A stretch of 64,000 nt of DNA. It comes from Paenibacillus yonginensis. Lineage in GTDB: Bacteria; Bacillota; Bacilli; Paenibacillales; Paenibacillaceae. The notes below the pieces were generated by a model. The model was not told where the DNA came from. It worked only from the letters and a program-made list of their open reading frames with translations, and did no database searches. The stretch is from NCBI RefSeq assembly GCF_001685395.1, contig NZ_CP014167.1:372001-436000 (forward strand). Reading direction: 5' to 3'. The position numbers were made by a program, and so were the translations under genes. Shown here piece by piece: positions 1 to 8,414 of the stretch (position 1 is its first letter; each line of letters opens with the position of its first letter).

Positions 1-657
1 CAGCTTTGGCGTCGTCATACCGGCTGTGAACAGCAGGGCGGCGGCTTCACCAAAAATCCTGCCGGCTGCAAGAATAGTGCCGGTAATAATGGCAGGCAGC
101 GCAACCGGGAACAGGATGGAGGTAATAATCTTCCAGTGGGATAGTCCCATAGCCAGACCGGCTTCTTTTTGTTCAATCGGCACGCTGCGGAAGGCCTGCT
201 CAGTAACGCGAACCATGAGCGGCATGTTAAAGATCGTCAGAACAAGGGCTCCGGATAAGACGGAGAACCCGAATTGAAATGTATTTACGAGAACTAGCAA
301 ACCAAACAAACCTACAACGATCGAAGGGAAAGAAGACAATACTTCAACAATCAGACGTATGGAAGCGGTGATCCGGCCTTCTTTGGCGTATTCCGCCATA
401 TAAATCCCGGCTCCGATCCCAAGCGGAATCGTAATGATCAAGGTCAGAACGAGCAAATAAATCGAATTAAACAGTGCGGGGCCTATCCCGCCCCCGGCTT
501 TGATCGTTTCAGGCTCGGAGGTCAGGAAATGCCAGTCGATATGACTGATTCCACGGACCAGAATATAGGCCAGCATGCCCACCAGGACAGCGATAATTAA
601 TGCAGAAAAGAAAATAATAACGCCGGTCGCAATCCGGTCTTTAACTTTGGCGCTCAA
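1..657 (-). CDS. pstA: Phosphate ABC transporter permease PstA (partial, 3' end outside window)
   Basis: Second membrane subunit of the high-affinity phosphate importer PstSCAB; with PstC it forms the channel energised by PstB. The 219 visible codons start at a TTG (657) preceded by AGGAGG in the end of pstC, and the start overlaps the pstC stop (TTGA), so the two are translationally coupled. The visible part has a first membrane helix (about residues 9-32), several further hydrophobic helices, and the inner-membrane permease EAA-type loop (EAGLAMGLSHWKII), which contacts the ATPase. The C-terminus lies beyond the left edge; pstB would be expected next. Assignment is firm from the pst gene order and family sequence. 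Confidence 0.93.
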   Translation of the reverse strand, partial: MSAKVKDRIATGVIIFFSALIIAVLVGMLAYILVRGISHIDWHFLTSEPETIKAGGGIGPALFNSIYLLVLTLIITIPLGIGAGIYMAEYAKEGRITASIRLIVEVLSSFPSIVVGLFGLLVLVNTFQFGFSVLSGALVLTIFNMPLMVRVTEQAFRSVPIEQKEAGLAMGLSHWKIITSILFPVALPAIITGTILAAGRIFGEAAALLFTAGMTTPKL

Positions 658-1553
658 ATTCTTGCCCTCCTTTCAAGCAGACGCACAATCAGGACAAACA
701 CAAAGGTCATCAGCAGCAGGATAAGCGCCATGCTCCACAATGCATTGTTCTGAACGGAGCCCATAACGGTGTTGCTCATGTTCAGCGTGATTACACTTGT
801 TAAGGTAGAAGCGGATTCAAACAGCGATCTTGGGATATGCGGCGCATTCCCGATGACCATCTGCACGGCCAAAGCTTCGCCAAAGGCGCGGGCCATCCCG
901 AGAACCACCCCGGTCAGCACGGATGGGAGCACAGTAGGGAGCACGACACCGGCAATCGTCTGCCAGCGGGTAGCCCCCAAGCCGTAAGAGGCTTCTTTAA
1001 GATTGCGGGGCAGGGAGCTTAGGGCATCGGTCGCGATACTCGTAATGGTAGGCAGGATCATGATCGACAAGACGACTGAACCCGCTGCCACGCCAAGCCC
1101 TTGTCCGGGAAAGATATCGCGAAGAAAAGGCACCAATACGCTTAAACCGATAAAGCCGTAAACAACGGACGGGATACCGGCCAAAAGTTCAACTACGGGC
1201 TGAAGGATCTTTTTCCCCCAGTTGGGTGTTATTTCAGTCATGAACAGCGCCGCACATACGCTCAAAGGACTGGCAATGACAGCGGCCAGCAGCGAGGTCA
1301 CAAAAGAGCCGAAAATAAAAGGCAGCGCGCCGAATTTATTAGAATCAGGCTGCCAGGTTTGTCCAAACAGGAACTCGGACAAACTTACGCCGTTGATTGC
1401 GAAGGTTGCAATGCCTTTGCTGGCTACAAAATAAACAATCGAAACGATGATTACAATAAGAAGTGCAACACAGAAGGTCGTGTAAATTCGCCCGATCCAT
1501 TCTTCGGCCCGGTGCTTTCGGAACAGAAGCGGGGTTTCTTGTTTTGCTTTCAT
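654..1553 (-). CDS. pstC: Phosphate ABC transporter permease PstC
   Basis: Membrane subunit of the PstSCAB phosphate importer. The 299-residue product has the usual length, an N-terminal helix at about residues 23-45, about six hydrophobic segments and the permease loop EASYGLGATRWQTI, which docks on PstB. It lies between pstS (113 bp upstream) and pstA (4-bp overlap). A stem-loop in the pstS-pstC gap probably sets a higher level of PstS than of the permeases. Starvation control through PhoP is expected from the family. Confidence 0.95.
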   Translation of the reverse strand: MKAKQETPLLFRKHRAEEWIGRIYTTFCVALLIVIIVSIVYFVASKGIATFAINGVSLSEFLFGQTWQPDSNKFGALPFIFGSFVTSLLAAVIASPLSVCAALFMTEITPNWGKKILQPVVELLAGIPSVVYGFIGLSVLVPFLRDIFPGQGLGVAAGSVVLSIMILPTITSIATDALSSLPRNLKEASYGLGATRWQTIAGVVLPTVLPSVLTGVVLGMARAFGEALAVQMVIGNAPHIPRSLFESASTLTSVITLNMSNTVMGSVQNNALWSMALILLLMTFVFVLIVRLLERRARI

Positions 1554-1614
1554 GGATGGCCTTCTTTCCTGGATTTTTTATAAAGGGTGTTCACCAAGGA
1601 TAAACGTGAAAATA

Positions 1615-1642
1615 GAGGTCGAAGGCAAATGCCTTCGGCCTC
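1615..1642 (-). terminator. Intercistronic stem-loop between pstS and pstC
   Basis: Arms GAGGTCGAAGGC and GCCTTCGGCCTC (12 bp, one G-U pair) close an AAAT loop. On the minus strand only a short TATTTT follows, so it is likely an attenuator or a 3'-end stabiliser of the pstS message rather than a full terminator. A hairpin at this place is common in pst operons. Confidence 0.6.
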
Positions 1643-1666
1643 CTGTCAAAACAAGTGCCTTGCTTC

Positions 1667-2620
1667 TTATTTGTTGGAAATGTTGCCGTCTTTGTCGCGA
1701 ACAACGGTCATTTGGGATACTGGAATGTAACCCAGTTCTACAACATCGCCGTTTTGAACTTCATCGGAAACCATGTAATCCAGGAAAGCTTTAGTGACTG
1801 CATCAGGATCGCCTTTGGTATACATGTGCTCGTAAGCCCAAACCGGATATTTGCCGGCAGCTACGTTTTCAGTTGTAGGGTCAACGCCGTCATATTGTAC
1901 GGATTGAACAGTGTCGTCGATGTAAGAGAAAGCAAGGTAGCCGATAGCGCCCGGTGTTTCAGTAACCAGCTTCTTAACTGTCCCTGAGGAGTCTTCCTGG
2001 ATGGAGCCTTTCAGGTCTTCCGTTTTTTGCCCCAAAGCGTATTTCTCGAAAGTTGCACGAGTACCGGAGCTGCTTGGACGGTTGATGATTACGATGCCTT
2101 GATCTTTACCGCCAAGGTCTTTCCAGTTGGTGATTTTGCCAGTGAAGATGTCAACCAGCTGTTGTTTAGTCAGGTTTGTTACGCCAACTTCTTTATTTAC
2201 TACTGCTGCCATAGCGACTACAGCAACTTGATGATCTTTCAGTTCTGCGGCTTTAGCAGCATCGTCGATTTTTTCTTCAGCGAATACGTCAGAGTTACCG
2301 ATTTGAACTTGACCTTCAGAAACCTGAGTCAGACCGGTACCACTACCGCCGCCTTGCACCTGGATGGAAACACCGCTGTTGGTTTCGGAGAACTTCTTAG
2401 CAACTTGGTCAACCAATGGCTGCAGCGCTGTAGAACCGGAAGCAATAATGGAACCGCTAAGCGAAGAATCAGCAGGAGCCGTGGAAGCCGTGTTCGCCGA
2501 ACCGGAAGCGTTATTCGAAGCATTGCTGCCGGAAGAGCTGTTATTGTTGTTGCCGCAAGCCGCCAAAGAGACGCTGAACGCAAGCGTAAGTGCAAGTACT
2601 GCGGATTTACCAAATTTCAT
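1667..2620 (-). CDS. pstS: Phosphate-binding lipoprotein PstS
   Basis: Extracytoplasmic phosphate receptor of the Pst importer, anchored as a lipoprotein. The start at 2620 (MKFGKSAVLAL) has GGGGG about 10 nt upstream; an in-frame ATG at 2638 lacks a good site. The signal peptide ends in lipobox LAAC, followed by an Asn/Ser-rich linker. The mature part has the PstS phosphate-binding signatures: SGSTALQPL near the N-terminus, GGGSGTG, and NRPSSSGTRATF, whose Ser/Arg/Thr side chains hold phosphate. First gene of pstSCA(B), divergent from a LysR regulator. Confidence 0.95.
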   Translation of the reverse strand: MKFGKSAVLALTLAFSVSLAACGNNNNSSSGSNASNNASGSANTASTAPADSSLSGSIIASGSTALQPLVDQVAKKFSETNSGVSIQVQGGGSGTGLTQVSEGQVQIGNSDVFAEEKIDDAAKAAELKDHQVAVVAMAAVVNKEVGVTNLTKQQLVDIFTGKITNWKDLGGKDQGIVIINRPSSSGTRATFEKYALGQKTEDLKGSIQEDSSGTVKKLVTETPGAIGYLAFSYIDDTVQSVQYDGVDPTTENVAAGKYPVWAYEHMYTKGDPDAVTKAFLDYMVSDEVQNGDVVELGYIPVSQMTVVRDKDGNISNK

Positions 2621-2656
2621 GACGTAGTATTCCCCCATACTGTATATTTGTTTTCT

Positions 2657-2680
2657 CGATAAGTGTTCTTGTCCTTATCG
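2657..2680 (-). promoter_or_regulatory. Inverted repeat in the pstS leader
   Basis: CGATAAG and CTTATCG, perfect 7-bp arms, flank a 10-nt spacer about 40 bp upstream of the pstS start and just downstream of its -10. It may be an RNA hairpin in the leader or an operator; the sequence does not decide. Confidence 0.4.
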
Positions 2681-2689
2681 ACATTATTA

Positions 2690-2735
2690 ATTATAGAAAT
2701 CGTTCATTTGATAGAAGTCAGCTTAATGTAAATTT
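2690..2735 (-). promoter_or_regulatory. pstS: Probable pstS promoter region with possible PhoP repeats
   Basis: On the minus strand a perfect -10 (TATAAT, 2690-2695) has no recognisable -35. A TTTACA hexamer (2727-2732) and TTAACA-like hexamers lie upstream, as in activator-dependent Pho promoters of Bacillus. The hexamers do not form a clean 11-bp series, so the PhoP assignment is tentative. Confidence 0.3.
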
Positions 2736-2759
2736 AACAATAAAATTCTATATAGAATC

Positions 2760-2776
2760 TCTATAATATTTATAGA
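2760..2776. promoter_or_regulatory. 17-bp dyad in the pstS/LysR divergent region
   Basis: Perfect inverted repeat TCTATAA-TAT-TTATAGA. It lies where the -35 of the LysR gene would be, given a -10 TATAAT at 2784-2789, so it is a natural candidate for the regulator's own operator. LysR sites are typically T-N11-A dyads, which this fits. Confidence 0.45.
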
Positions 2777-2824
2777 TAAAATGTATAATTGTATTAGAAG
2801 CAATAGAAAGGAAGAGAGCTTGCA

Positions 2825-3712
2825 TTGAATTTATTAAAATTACAAATTTTGGTGCTTATAGAGAAATACAAAAAGGTCACCGACGTTGCCAACGAACTTC
2901 AGCTCAAGCAGCCGACCGTAACCTTTCATATGAAAAGTCTCGAGGAAGAGCTTGGGATCCCTTTATATCAAAACAGAAGCGGCCGGGTGTGGCTGAGCGA
3001 AGCAGGAAAAGCACTGTATCCGTATGCACAGAAAATGACGGCTTTGTACAGCGAGGCGGAAAAAACGCTTGAGCGGTTCAAAAGGACAGGCGCAACCGTT
3101 CTCCGGATCGGTGCCGAAGATATCTATTCGGCGGCCCTGATGAGAGGGCTCAGGGATCTGGGAGAGAAGAGCCCCGAGCTGCAAGTGGAGGTTCGTTTTG
3201 CCCCTGAGAAGGAGCTGGCTTCGTTGTTTGCGGAGGGAGCGCTTGATGGGATGATCAGCGAGCAAAATTTGGCGGAAAAAACAGGGGGAAGCTTTGACGC
3301 GCTGTTTAAGGACGAGCTGGTCATCATCTGCAGCCGACGGCATAAATGGGCGGAACTGGAGGTTTTGCCCGATCAGGAAATCCAGCAGGAGAAGCTGGTG
3401 GGTTATGATGTTTCTTCTTATTTAAGCAGCGCCGCTTTGAGCTGGGCAGGAAAACGCAGGCTGAGCCTGCAATACGGAACGACCGTTTCATCGTTTGCGG
3501 CGGCGGTCCAGGCGGTCAGACTGGGCATAGGTGCTGCTTTTGCGACCCGAATAGCCGCAGACGGGCTCGAAGAACAGGGCAAAGAAATAGCAGTGCTCCC
3601 GCTGCCGGGAACACTGCCAGAGAAATTGGGTACTATGGGACTACTGCATCATGGCGCTGAGCCGCCGGGACTATATCTGCGGGAACTGGCCGCCGCCTTG
3701 AAGAAGAAATGA
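2825..3712 (+). CDS. LysR-family transcriptional regulator
   Basis: DNA-binding regulator of 295 residues, the usual LysR length. The N-terminal winged helix-turn-helix covers about residues 1-60 (VANELQLKQPTVTFHMKSLE is the recognition region), followed by a linker helix and a periplasmic-binding-like effector domain from about residue 90. The TTG start at 2825 has AGGAAGAG upstream. It is divergent from pstS and shares a 200-bp regulatory region with a clear dyad. The effector and targets cannot be read from sequence; autoregulation and control of a neighbour are the default inference. Control of pst by a LysR protein would be unusual. Confidence 0.85.
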   Translation: MNLLKLQILVLIEKYKKVTDVANELQLKQPTVTFHMKSLEEELGIPLYQNRSGRVWLSEAGKALYPYAQKMTALYSEAEKTLERFKRTGATVLRIGAEDIYSAALMRGLRDLGEKSPELQVEVRFAPEKELASLFAEGALDGMISEQNLAEKTGGSFDALFKDELVIICSRRHKWAELEVLPDQEIQQEKLVGYDVSSYLSSAALSWAGKRRLSLQYGTTVSSFAAAVQAVRLGIGAAFATRIAADGLEEQGKEIAVLPLPGTLPEKLGTMGLLHHGAEPPGLYLRELAAALKKK

Positions 3713-3757
3713 AAGGCGAATGAAAGGGGAGGACGCCGAAAGCGGGCCAAATCTCGT

Positions 3758-6127
3758 CTAGTCCAGATACAAGCCAATTGTGCTCAGCATCACTTTGCCC
3801 GGTTCCTCTCCGAAAATAAAGGCGATGGAGACAAGCTGTCCCGGAACAAAAGCCGGATTTTGCGCTGCAAAAGGAGTGAAATCCACTCGGTAGGTTTGAA
3901 AAACCGGCTCGGTAGCTTCTTTGTATTTGCCGCCTTCGATTTTGTCGTTCAGCCACGGATTAATCGTAAATTTGCTCACCGGCAAAGGGATCACGGGCAT
4001 AAAATCCGCTAACGGCAGGCGGGCTTTCTCCCCGTTAGCATCCACTAGCTCAAGCGAAATGTCGGGGGTGTCTGTTTGTGTATCCTGGAGCTGATAATTC
4101 AAATTTGCCATAGAGAAGGACAAACCGGAAGAATGGGACAAAGCGTAAATAAACTGGCTGCTGTTGCCGGCCGACCGCAAATGAAGCGTGTAGGAAGGTT
4201 CCCCGGAGACGGGGCCGGAGGAATCCGGCGAGTCCGCCTGCTCAGGCGCCTTCGCCTGTCCTGTTGCCTGTCTTGGTGTCTGCTCTGTTGCCTGCGTCTG
4301 CGCCGCCTTCGGCCACTCCAGCACGGCCCCGCGTTCATTTTTGGTGGAATTGTCGCGATCCTTCGCTTGTTCCTCGTCCAACTGAACCTGATAAGCTTCG
4401 GCCGTACCGCCTCCACGAATCGTATTCTTGTCTCGGTCTTCCTGATAATCGGCCAACACGGTAAAGCGGCCATCCTGATACCGGTTGAAATAAGCCGTAT
4501 CCGGCAGCCAGCTCAGCCCGTTCCGATAATCCTGGAACAGCTTGGTATATTCGGATTGTCCGTGCAGCGTAGCTTCCATAAAGGCGGATACATATACCTT
4601 GGCGATCTGGCGCTGGCTGTCTTCATCCATAATCCGGCTGCGGCTCAGCAGAATCCCGTTTGGAAAGCTGGCGTCATAATGCCCCCAGCTGGTGTTGAAC
4701 TGGCTGTGATTCGCGCCGTCGACGTACAAAGTTGCTTTGAATTTCGAGCTACCCTTGTCAAAGGTGGCCCGGCTGTATTGCCGATCCCCATAGAAGTCGC
4801 TGACATCGCCGTCCTGGGCCCCCTGCAGGGAGAAATAATTGACGTTGCTGAGACGGGCCTGATTATTGTCCACAAGTTTGTCGGTTGGAGCAAGTGCGGC
4901 CACGCTGACAATATGAAATTTGTCGATATTCCCCAGTGAATCCCCGCGCTGGAACCAGCGCAGCGGGTCCGCAGCCATGGCTACAGCCTGGCCTCCACGC
5001 GAGTGGCCCACCAGACCAATCCGGTCGAAATCAACTTTATTGTAAAAAGGAGTGCTGCTGTCAGCCGCAAATTGGTCGATCTGCTGGAGATGCTTGAGCA
5101 GCAGCCAGGCTCTGACCTTCATGTCATTATCGGGAATTCCGGTCCAGGCTGAGTAATTCAGAAAATTCTCGTCGACCGAAACAGCGATGAATCCGCGGCT
5201 GGCCAGCAGCTCGCCCAGATAAGCGTAGCCTTCATCCGAGAAATCCTCCATCAAATGATTCCCGTGAACCAGCAGCACAAGCGGAAAAGGACCGCTGCCC
5301 TCCGGCATCCAGACCCTGCCGTTAACCGGCAGGGCTTGTGGATCAAATCCCCAGAACGAAGTCCGGGCTTTGGACCACTTCGAGATGAACGCAGAGGCGT
5401 CCACGGAGCCCGAGAGCAGCCCGGCGTCTTGGCCATATTCATCCCGGTGGCGGTCATTTCCGCTGCCATAGGTGAAATACCGGTAAGCAGCCGGCCCGGG
5501 GAGCCCCGGATTGGCGGCTTGGATCACGGCCGAGCCGTCCGCCGCCGTCTCCACGGCGTCCGGCTCGGCCGGCTTGCTGCCGCTGGTATGCAGCAGCGGC
5601 AGATAAAGCAGCACGGCGCACGCAGCCGCCGGCAGCAGGGACATGGCCAGCCTGCGGCGCGTCCGCAGCCGCGGCTTGGCCAGGAAGCCGGCCGTGAAGC
5701 CGGCAAGCGTGCCGGCGCACGCGGCGAACAAGGCCACCGCCGTCGACACGTCCCATCTGGCTCCCGCGTAGCGGAAGATGGTCAGCACGGCTCCGGCGGT
5801 GAACAGCCATGCCCCGAGGTATAACCGGGGCAAGGGCAGGCCGGCGATCGCCAGCAGCAGGGCGATCGCATTGGCGCAGAGGGCCATGGCGATCGTGCCG
5901 CCGGCCGTAAACATCAGCACATCGGCTGCGGTGCCGAAGCCGGTGGGCAGCCCCAGAGCGGTTAAAGTGAAGGCCGCGAGCACCACGGCCCAAAGGCCGA
6001 ACAGCGAAACCTGCCAAAATAAAGTATCGTAACGGTAAGTAGCCGCCATCCGAGCTTTCATCCGCTGCCTGAGCGGCGGTTTAACCTGGAGGCGTTCGGG
6101 GGATAAGGCTTCAATTTGAATGTTCAT
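3758..6127 (-). CDS. Membrane-anchored alpha/beta hydrolase, 789 aa
   Basis: Predicted serine hydrolase tethered to the membrane. Residues about 36-180 hold five hydrophobic segments, followed by a linker and an alpha/beta-hydrolase domain from about 255. The oxyanion strand VLLVHGNH is at 284-291 and the nucleophile elbow GHSRGG puts the catalytic Ser at 376. A later ANHSQFN probably supplies the catalytic His. From about residue 600 there is a Gln/Ala/Pro-rich linker and a C-terminal beta-rich domain of unknown role. AGGAGA precedes the ATG. It is a single gene convergent with the LysR gene. The substrate is unknown; chlorophyllase or PAF-acetylhydrolase-like esterases share the elbow type. 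GC is visibly higher in the membrane-domain coding part (about 5.5-6.0 kb). Confidence 0.75.
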   Translation of the reverse strand: MNIQIEALSPERLQVKPPLRQRMKARMAATYRYDTLFWQVSLFGLWAVVLAAFTLTALGLPTGFGTAADVLMFTAGGTIAMALCANAIALLLAIAGLPLPRLYLGAWLFTAGAVLTIFRYAGARWDVSTAVALFAACAGTLAGFTAGFLAKPRLRTRRRLAMSLLPAAACAVLLYLPLLHTSGSKPAEPDAVETAADGSAVIQAANPGLPGPAAYRYFTYGSGNDRHRDEYGQDAGLLSGSVDASAFISKWSKARTSFWGFDPQALPVNGRVWMPEGSGPFPLVLLVHGNHLMEDFSDEGYAYLGELLASRGFIAVSVDENFLNYSAWTGIPDNDMKVRAWLLLKHLQQIDQFAADSSTPFYNKVDFDRIGLVGHSRGGQAVAMAADPLRWFQRGDSLGNIDKFHIVSVAALAPTDKLVDNNQARLSNVNYFSLQGAQDGDVSDFYGDRQYSRATFDKGSSKFKATLYVDGANHSQFNTSWGHYDASFPNGILLSRSRIMDEDSQRQIAKVYVSAFMEATLHGQSEYTKLFQDYRNGLSWLPDTAYFNRYQDGRFTVLADYQEDRDKNTIRGGGTAEAYQVQLDEEQAKDRDNSTKNERGAVLEWPKAAQTQATEQTPRQATGQAKAPEQADSPDSSGPVSGEPSYTLHLRSAGNSSQFIYALSHSSGLSFSMANLNYQLQDTQTDTPDISLELVDANGEKARLPLADFMPVIPLPVSKFTINPWLNDKIEGGKYKEATEPVFQTYRVDFTPFAAQNPAFVPGQLVSIAFIFGEEPGKVMLSTIGLYLD

Positions 6128-6217
6128 AAGCTTGATAAGTTCTCCTAGATGAGTTTGGGATGATCATCAAATCATGATGCTGCAGGAACCTGATTGGCTA
6201 ACATCTATTGTAACATG

Positions 6218-6257
6218 AAAAAAAGCCTGCACCCGATTAGAAAATCAAGTGAAGGCT
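6218..6257 (-). terminator. Rho-independent terminator of gbsR
   Basis: On the minus strand AGCCT-t-CAC pairs with GTG-c-AGGCT across a 16-nt loop, followed by seven T. It follows the gbsR stop and also separates it from the hydrolase promoter. Confidence 0.75.
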
Positions 6258-6273
6258 CTTTATCATAAAGAAG

Positions 6274-6819
6274 CTATCGGGGCACCAAATTAAAAATTTC
6301 CCCGCTTTCCATCGTCTCGATCAGGCGGTCCAGCCAGTGGTAATACGCTTTGGCCTCCAGCAGCTTTTCCTTATCCCGCTCCAGCACCGTCTTAAAGGTT
6401 TTGTTGTCCGTCTCCTGAATGCACTTGTCCGCTTCCTTGATCCCTTTCTGGATCGCAAGCAGATTGCTTTCTACAGCTTTTTTCCAGCGGATTGCAAAAT
6501 AGTCGAGAAAGGTTTGGTGCCAGTCATATTCGACCTCGTACAAATCCTTCCGGGAGCCTTTCTCCCAGATTTTATTCACCATTCTCAAATCCAGCATGCT
6601 GCGGACAGCGGTGCTCATGCTCGTTTTGCTCATTTTCATTTCACTGCCCATTTCGTCAAGGGTCATAGGCTTGCCCGTGAAAAATAACAGCCCATACAAA
6701 TGGCCTGCCGATTGCGTAAGTCCGTACAAATCCATATTAATACCTATATGTTCAATGACACGTTTCCGTATCTTCAGAATAATAGCTTGTTGTTCTTCGG
6801 TTAATGGGTCCTGAACCAT
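6274..6819 (-). CDS. gbsR: GbsR/MarR-type transcriptional regulator
   Basis: Winged-helix regulator of 181 residues from the ATG at 6819, chosen because AGGAGG stands 7 nt upstream; the open frame extends 17 codons further without a site. The HTH covers about residues 35-95 (LDEMGSEMKMSKTSMSTAVRS), followed by a helical dimer domain, matching the GbsR subgroup of MarR proteins. In Bacillus subtilis GbsR senses choline and represses glycine betaine synthesis and choline uptake genes. Here it is divergent from an OpuA-type betaine importer with strong palindromes in between, so it very likely controls that operon. Confidence 0.85.
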   Translation of the reverse strand: MVQDPLTEEQQAIILKIRKRVIEHIGINMDLYGLTQSAGHLYGLLFFTGKPMTLDEMGSEMKMSKTSMSTAVRSMLDLRMVNKIWEKGSRKDLYEVEYDWHQTFLDYFAIRWKKAVESNLLAIQKGIKEADKCIQETDNKTFKTVLERDKEKLLEAKAYYHWLDRLIETMESGEIFNLVPR

Positions 6820-6968
6820 GGTTTTTCCTCCTATTCGTGTGCAGGAAACCTCAATGCCGTGGAGGTTCAAATTGAATATGACTCATTGTAAATAAGCATC
6901 CTGAGGAAGTAAAGGAGCAATCAAGGGAGCATTAGGCAGCATATGGGAGGATATTGTAGATTTACTTT

Positions 6969-6999
6969 GTACAGTTTTTTCTGTACGTACTATACGTAC
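6969..6999. promoter_or_regulatory. Two overlapping palindromes, candidate GbsR operator
   Basis: GTACAG-TTTTTT-CTGTAC (6969-6986) is a perfect inverted repeat. It shares four bases with a second one, GTACGTA-CTA-TACGTAC (6983-6999), also perfect. Both end 11 bp before the -35 of the opuA promoter, between the divergent gbsR and opuAA genes. The position fits an operator for GbsR; the identity of the protein is inferred. Confidence 0.6.
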
Positions 7000-7010
7000 G
7001 GATTTTTAGG

Positions 7011-7040
7011 TTGATATGTAAAAGAACTTATTGTTACAAT
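7011..7040 (+). promoter_or_regulatory. Sigma-A promoter of the opuA operon
   Basis: TTGATA (7011-7016), 18-nt spacer, TACAAT (7035-7040). Transcription would start near 7047, giving a leader of about 147 nt. Confidence 0.6.
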
Positions 7041-7193
7041 GGGTACATTCCATTGGACCGACAGGCGTATTTCGGCTGCAGAAGGCGGACAGGAGCAGAT
7101 GCTTCAGACCGGATGCTGCAGGCAGCCGAAGCCAAAGATCCATAAACACAGAGATCTTATCAAGGAAGTTTGACCACAAAAGGGGTGTTTTAC

Positions 7194-8414
7194 ATGGCTA
7201 TATTGGAATTGAAACAGGTCAGCAAGCTGTTTGGCCCCCATACTGAACAGGGGATGAAGCTGCTTGCGGAAGGCTGGAGCAAGGAGAAGCTGGCCAAAGA
7301 GAAACACATCACGGTTGGCGTCAACCAAGTCAGCTTTGATATTAAGGAAGGCGAAATCTTTGTCATTATGGGATTGTCCGGCAGCGGCAAATCTACGCTG
7401 GTCCGGATGCTGAACCGGCTGATTGAACCGACCGGCGGGCAGATTCTGGTTCACGGCAAAGATCTGATGAAGATGAACCGGGAACAGCTGAGGGAGGTTC
7501 GCCGCAAGACAATCAGTATGGTTTTCCAGAAATTCGCTTTGTTCCCGCATCGTACGGTGCTTGAGAATGTTGAATATGGACTTGAGGTCCAGAAAGTAAA
7601 TAAGCAGGAACGCGCAGAGAAAGCGGCGCAGTCGCTTGAGCTTGTCGGTCTTAAAGGCTGGGAAGACAAGATGCCGGATGAACTGAGCGGAGGTATGCAG
7701 CAGCGTGTGGGCCTGGCCCGCGCCCTGGCGAACGATCCCGAAGTGCTGCTGATGGACGAAGCGTTCAGTGCGCTTGATCCGCTGATTCGCCGCGATATGC
7801 AGGATGAACTGCTGGATCTGCAGGATAAAATGAAGAAGACGATCGTCTTTATTACCCATGATTTGGATGAGGCGCTGCGCATCGGCGACCGGATCGCCTT
7901 GATGAGAGACGGTGCTGTCGTACAGATTGGCACGCCTGAAGAAATCATGATCCATCCGGCCAATCGTTATGTGGAACGATTTGTGGAGGATGTCGATTTG
8001 TCGAAGGTGCTGACGGCTTCCCATGTGATGCGGCGTCCGGAGACTATAACTTTGGACCGTGGGCCGCGGGTAGCCTTGGAGCTCATGCGGGAGAGAGGGA
8101 TCTCGAACCTCTTTATCATCGACCGCTCCAAAAAGCTTCTTGGCGTCATTACCGCGGAGGATGCTTCCGAGGCGATTCGCAGCAAGCAATCGCTGGAAGA
8201 TATTATGATCCGGGAGACGCCGACCGTGTCTCCTGACCGTGTCCTGAACGAGCTGTTTGAACTGACAAGCACGTCCAAGCTGCCGCTTGCCGTCGTAGAC
8301 GAACAGAACCGTCTGCTTGGGGTGATCATCCGCGGAGCATTGCTGGGCGCGCTTGCCGGAGGACTGGAACTGGAAAGGAGGGATGATCATGCTTCCGAAA
8401 CTACCGCTATCTGA
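7194..8414 (+). CDS. opuAA: Glycine betaine ABC transporter ATP-binding protein with CBS domains (OpuAA/ProV type)
   Basis: ATPase of an osmoprotectant importer. The ATG at 7194 ([11 protein letters not shown]) has AAAGGGG upstream and is preferred to a TTG at 7170. The 406 residues show Walker [10 protein letters not shown], signature [10 protein letters not shown], Walker [12 protein letters not shown] and the H-loop THD, then two CBS domains (about 275-395), which in OpuA-type ATPases sense ionic strength or nucleotides. The sequence closely follows B. subtilis OpuAA, including GVNQ and the [16 protein letters not shown] block. It overlaps opuAB by 26 bp. Confidence 0.93.
   Translation: MAILELKQVSKLFGPHTEQGMKLLAEGWSKEKLAKEKHITVGVNQVSFDIKEGEIFVIMGLSGSGKSTLVRMLNRLIEPTGGQILVHGKDLMKMNREQLREVRRKTISMVFQKFALFPHRTVLENVEYGLEVQKVNKQERAEKAAQSLELVGLKGWEDKMPDELSGGMQQRVGLARALANDPEVLLMDEAFSALDPLIRRDMQDELLDLQDKMKKTIVFITHDLDEALRIGDRIALMRDGAVVQIGTPEEIMIHPANRYVERFVEDVDLSKVLTASHVMRRPETITLDRGPRVALELMRERGISNLFIIDRSKKLLGVITAEDASEAIRSKQSLEDIMIRETPTVSPDRVLNELFELTSTSKLPLAVVDEQNRLLGVIIRGALLGALAGGLELERRDDHASETTAI

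Larger units (their letters stand above)
6820..7193. other. Divergent gbsR-opuAA control region (no gene)
   Basis: 374 bp holding two overlapping palindromes, a sigma-A promoter reading right, and a leader of about 150 nt before opuAA. No small ORF with a ribosome binding site was seen. The leader has no riboswitch fold that I recognise. Confidence 0.7.

Noticed and set aside
7104-8390. 428-codon open frame on the minus strand opposite opuAA
   Set aside because: It is the exact shadow of a well-identified ATPase gene, with no ribosome binding site and a low-complexity His/Gln composition.
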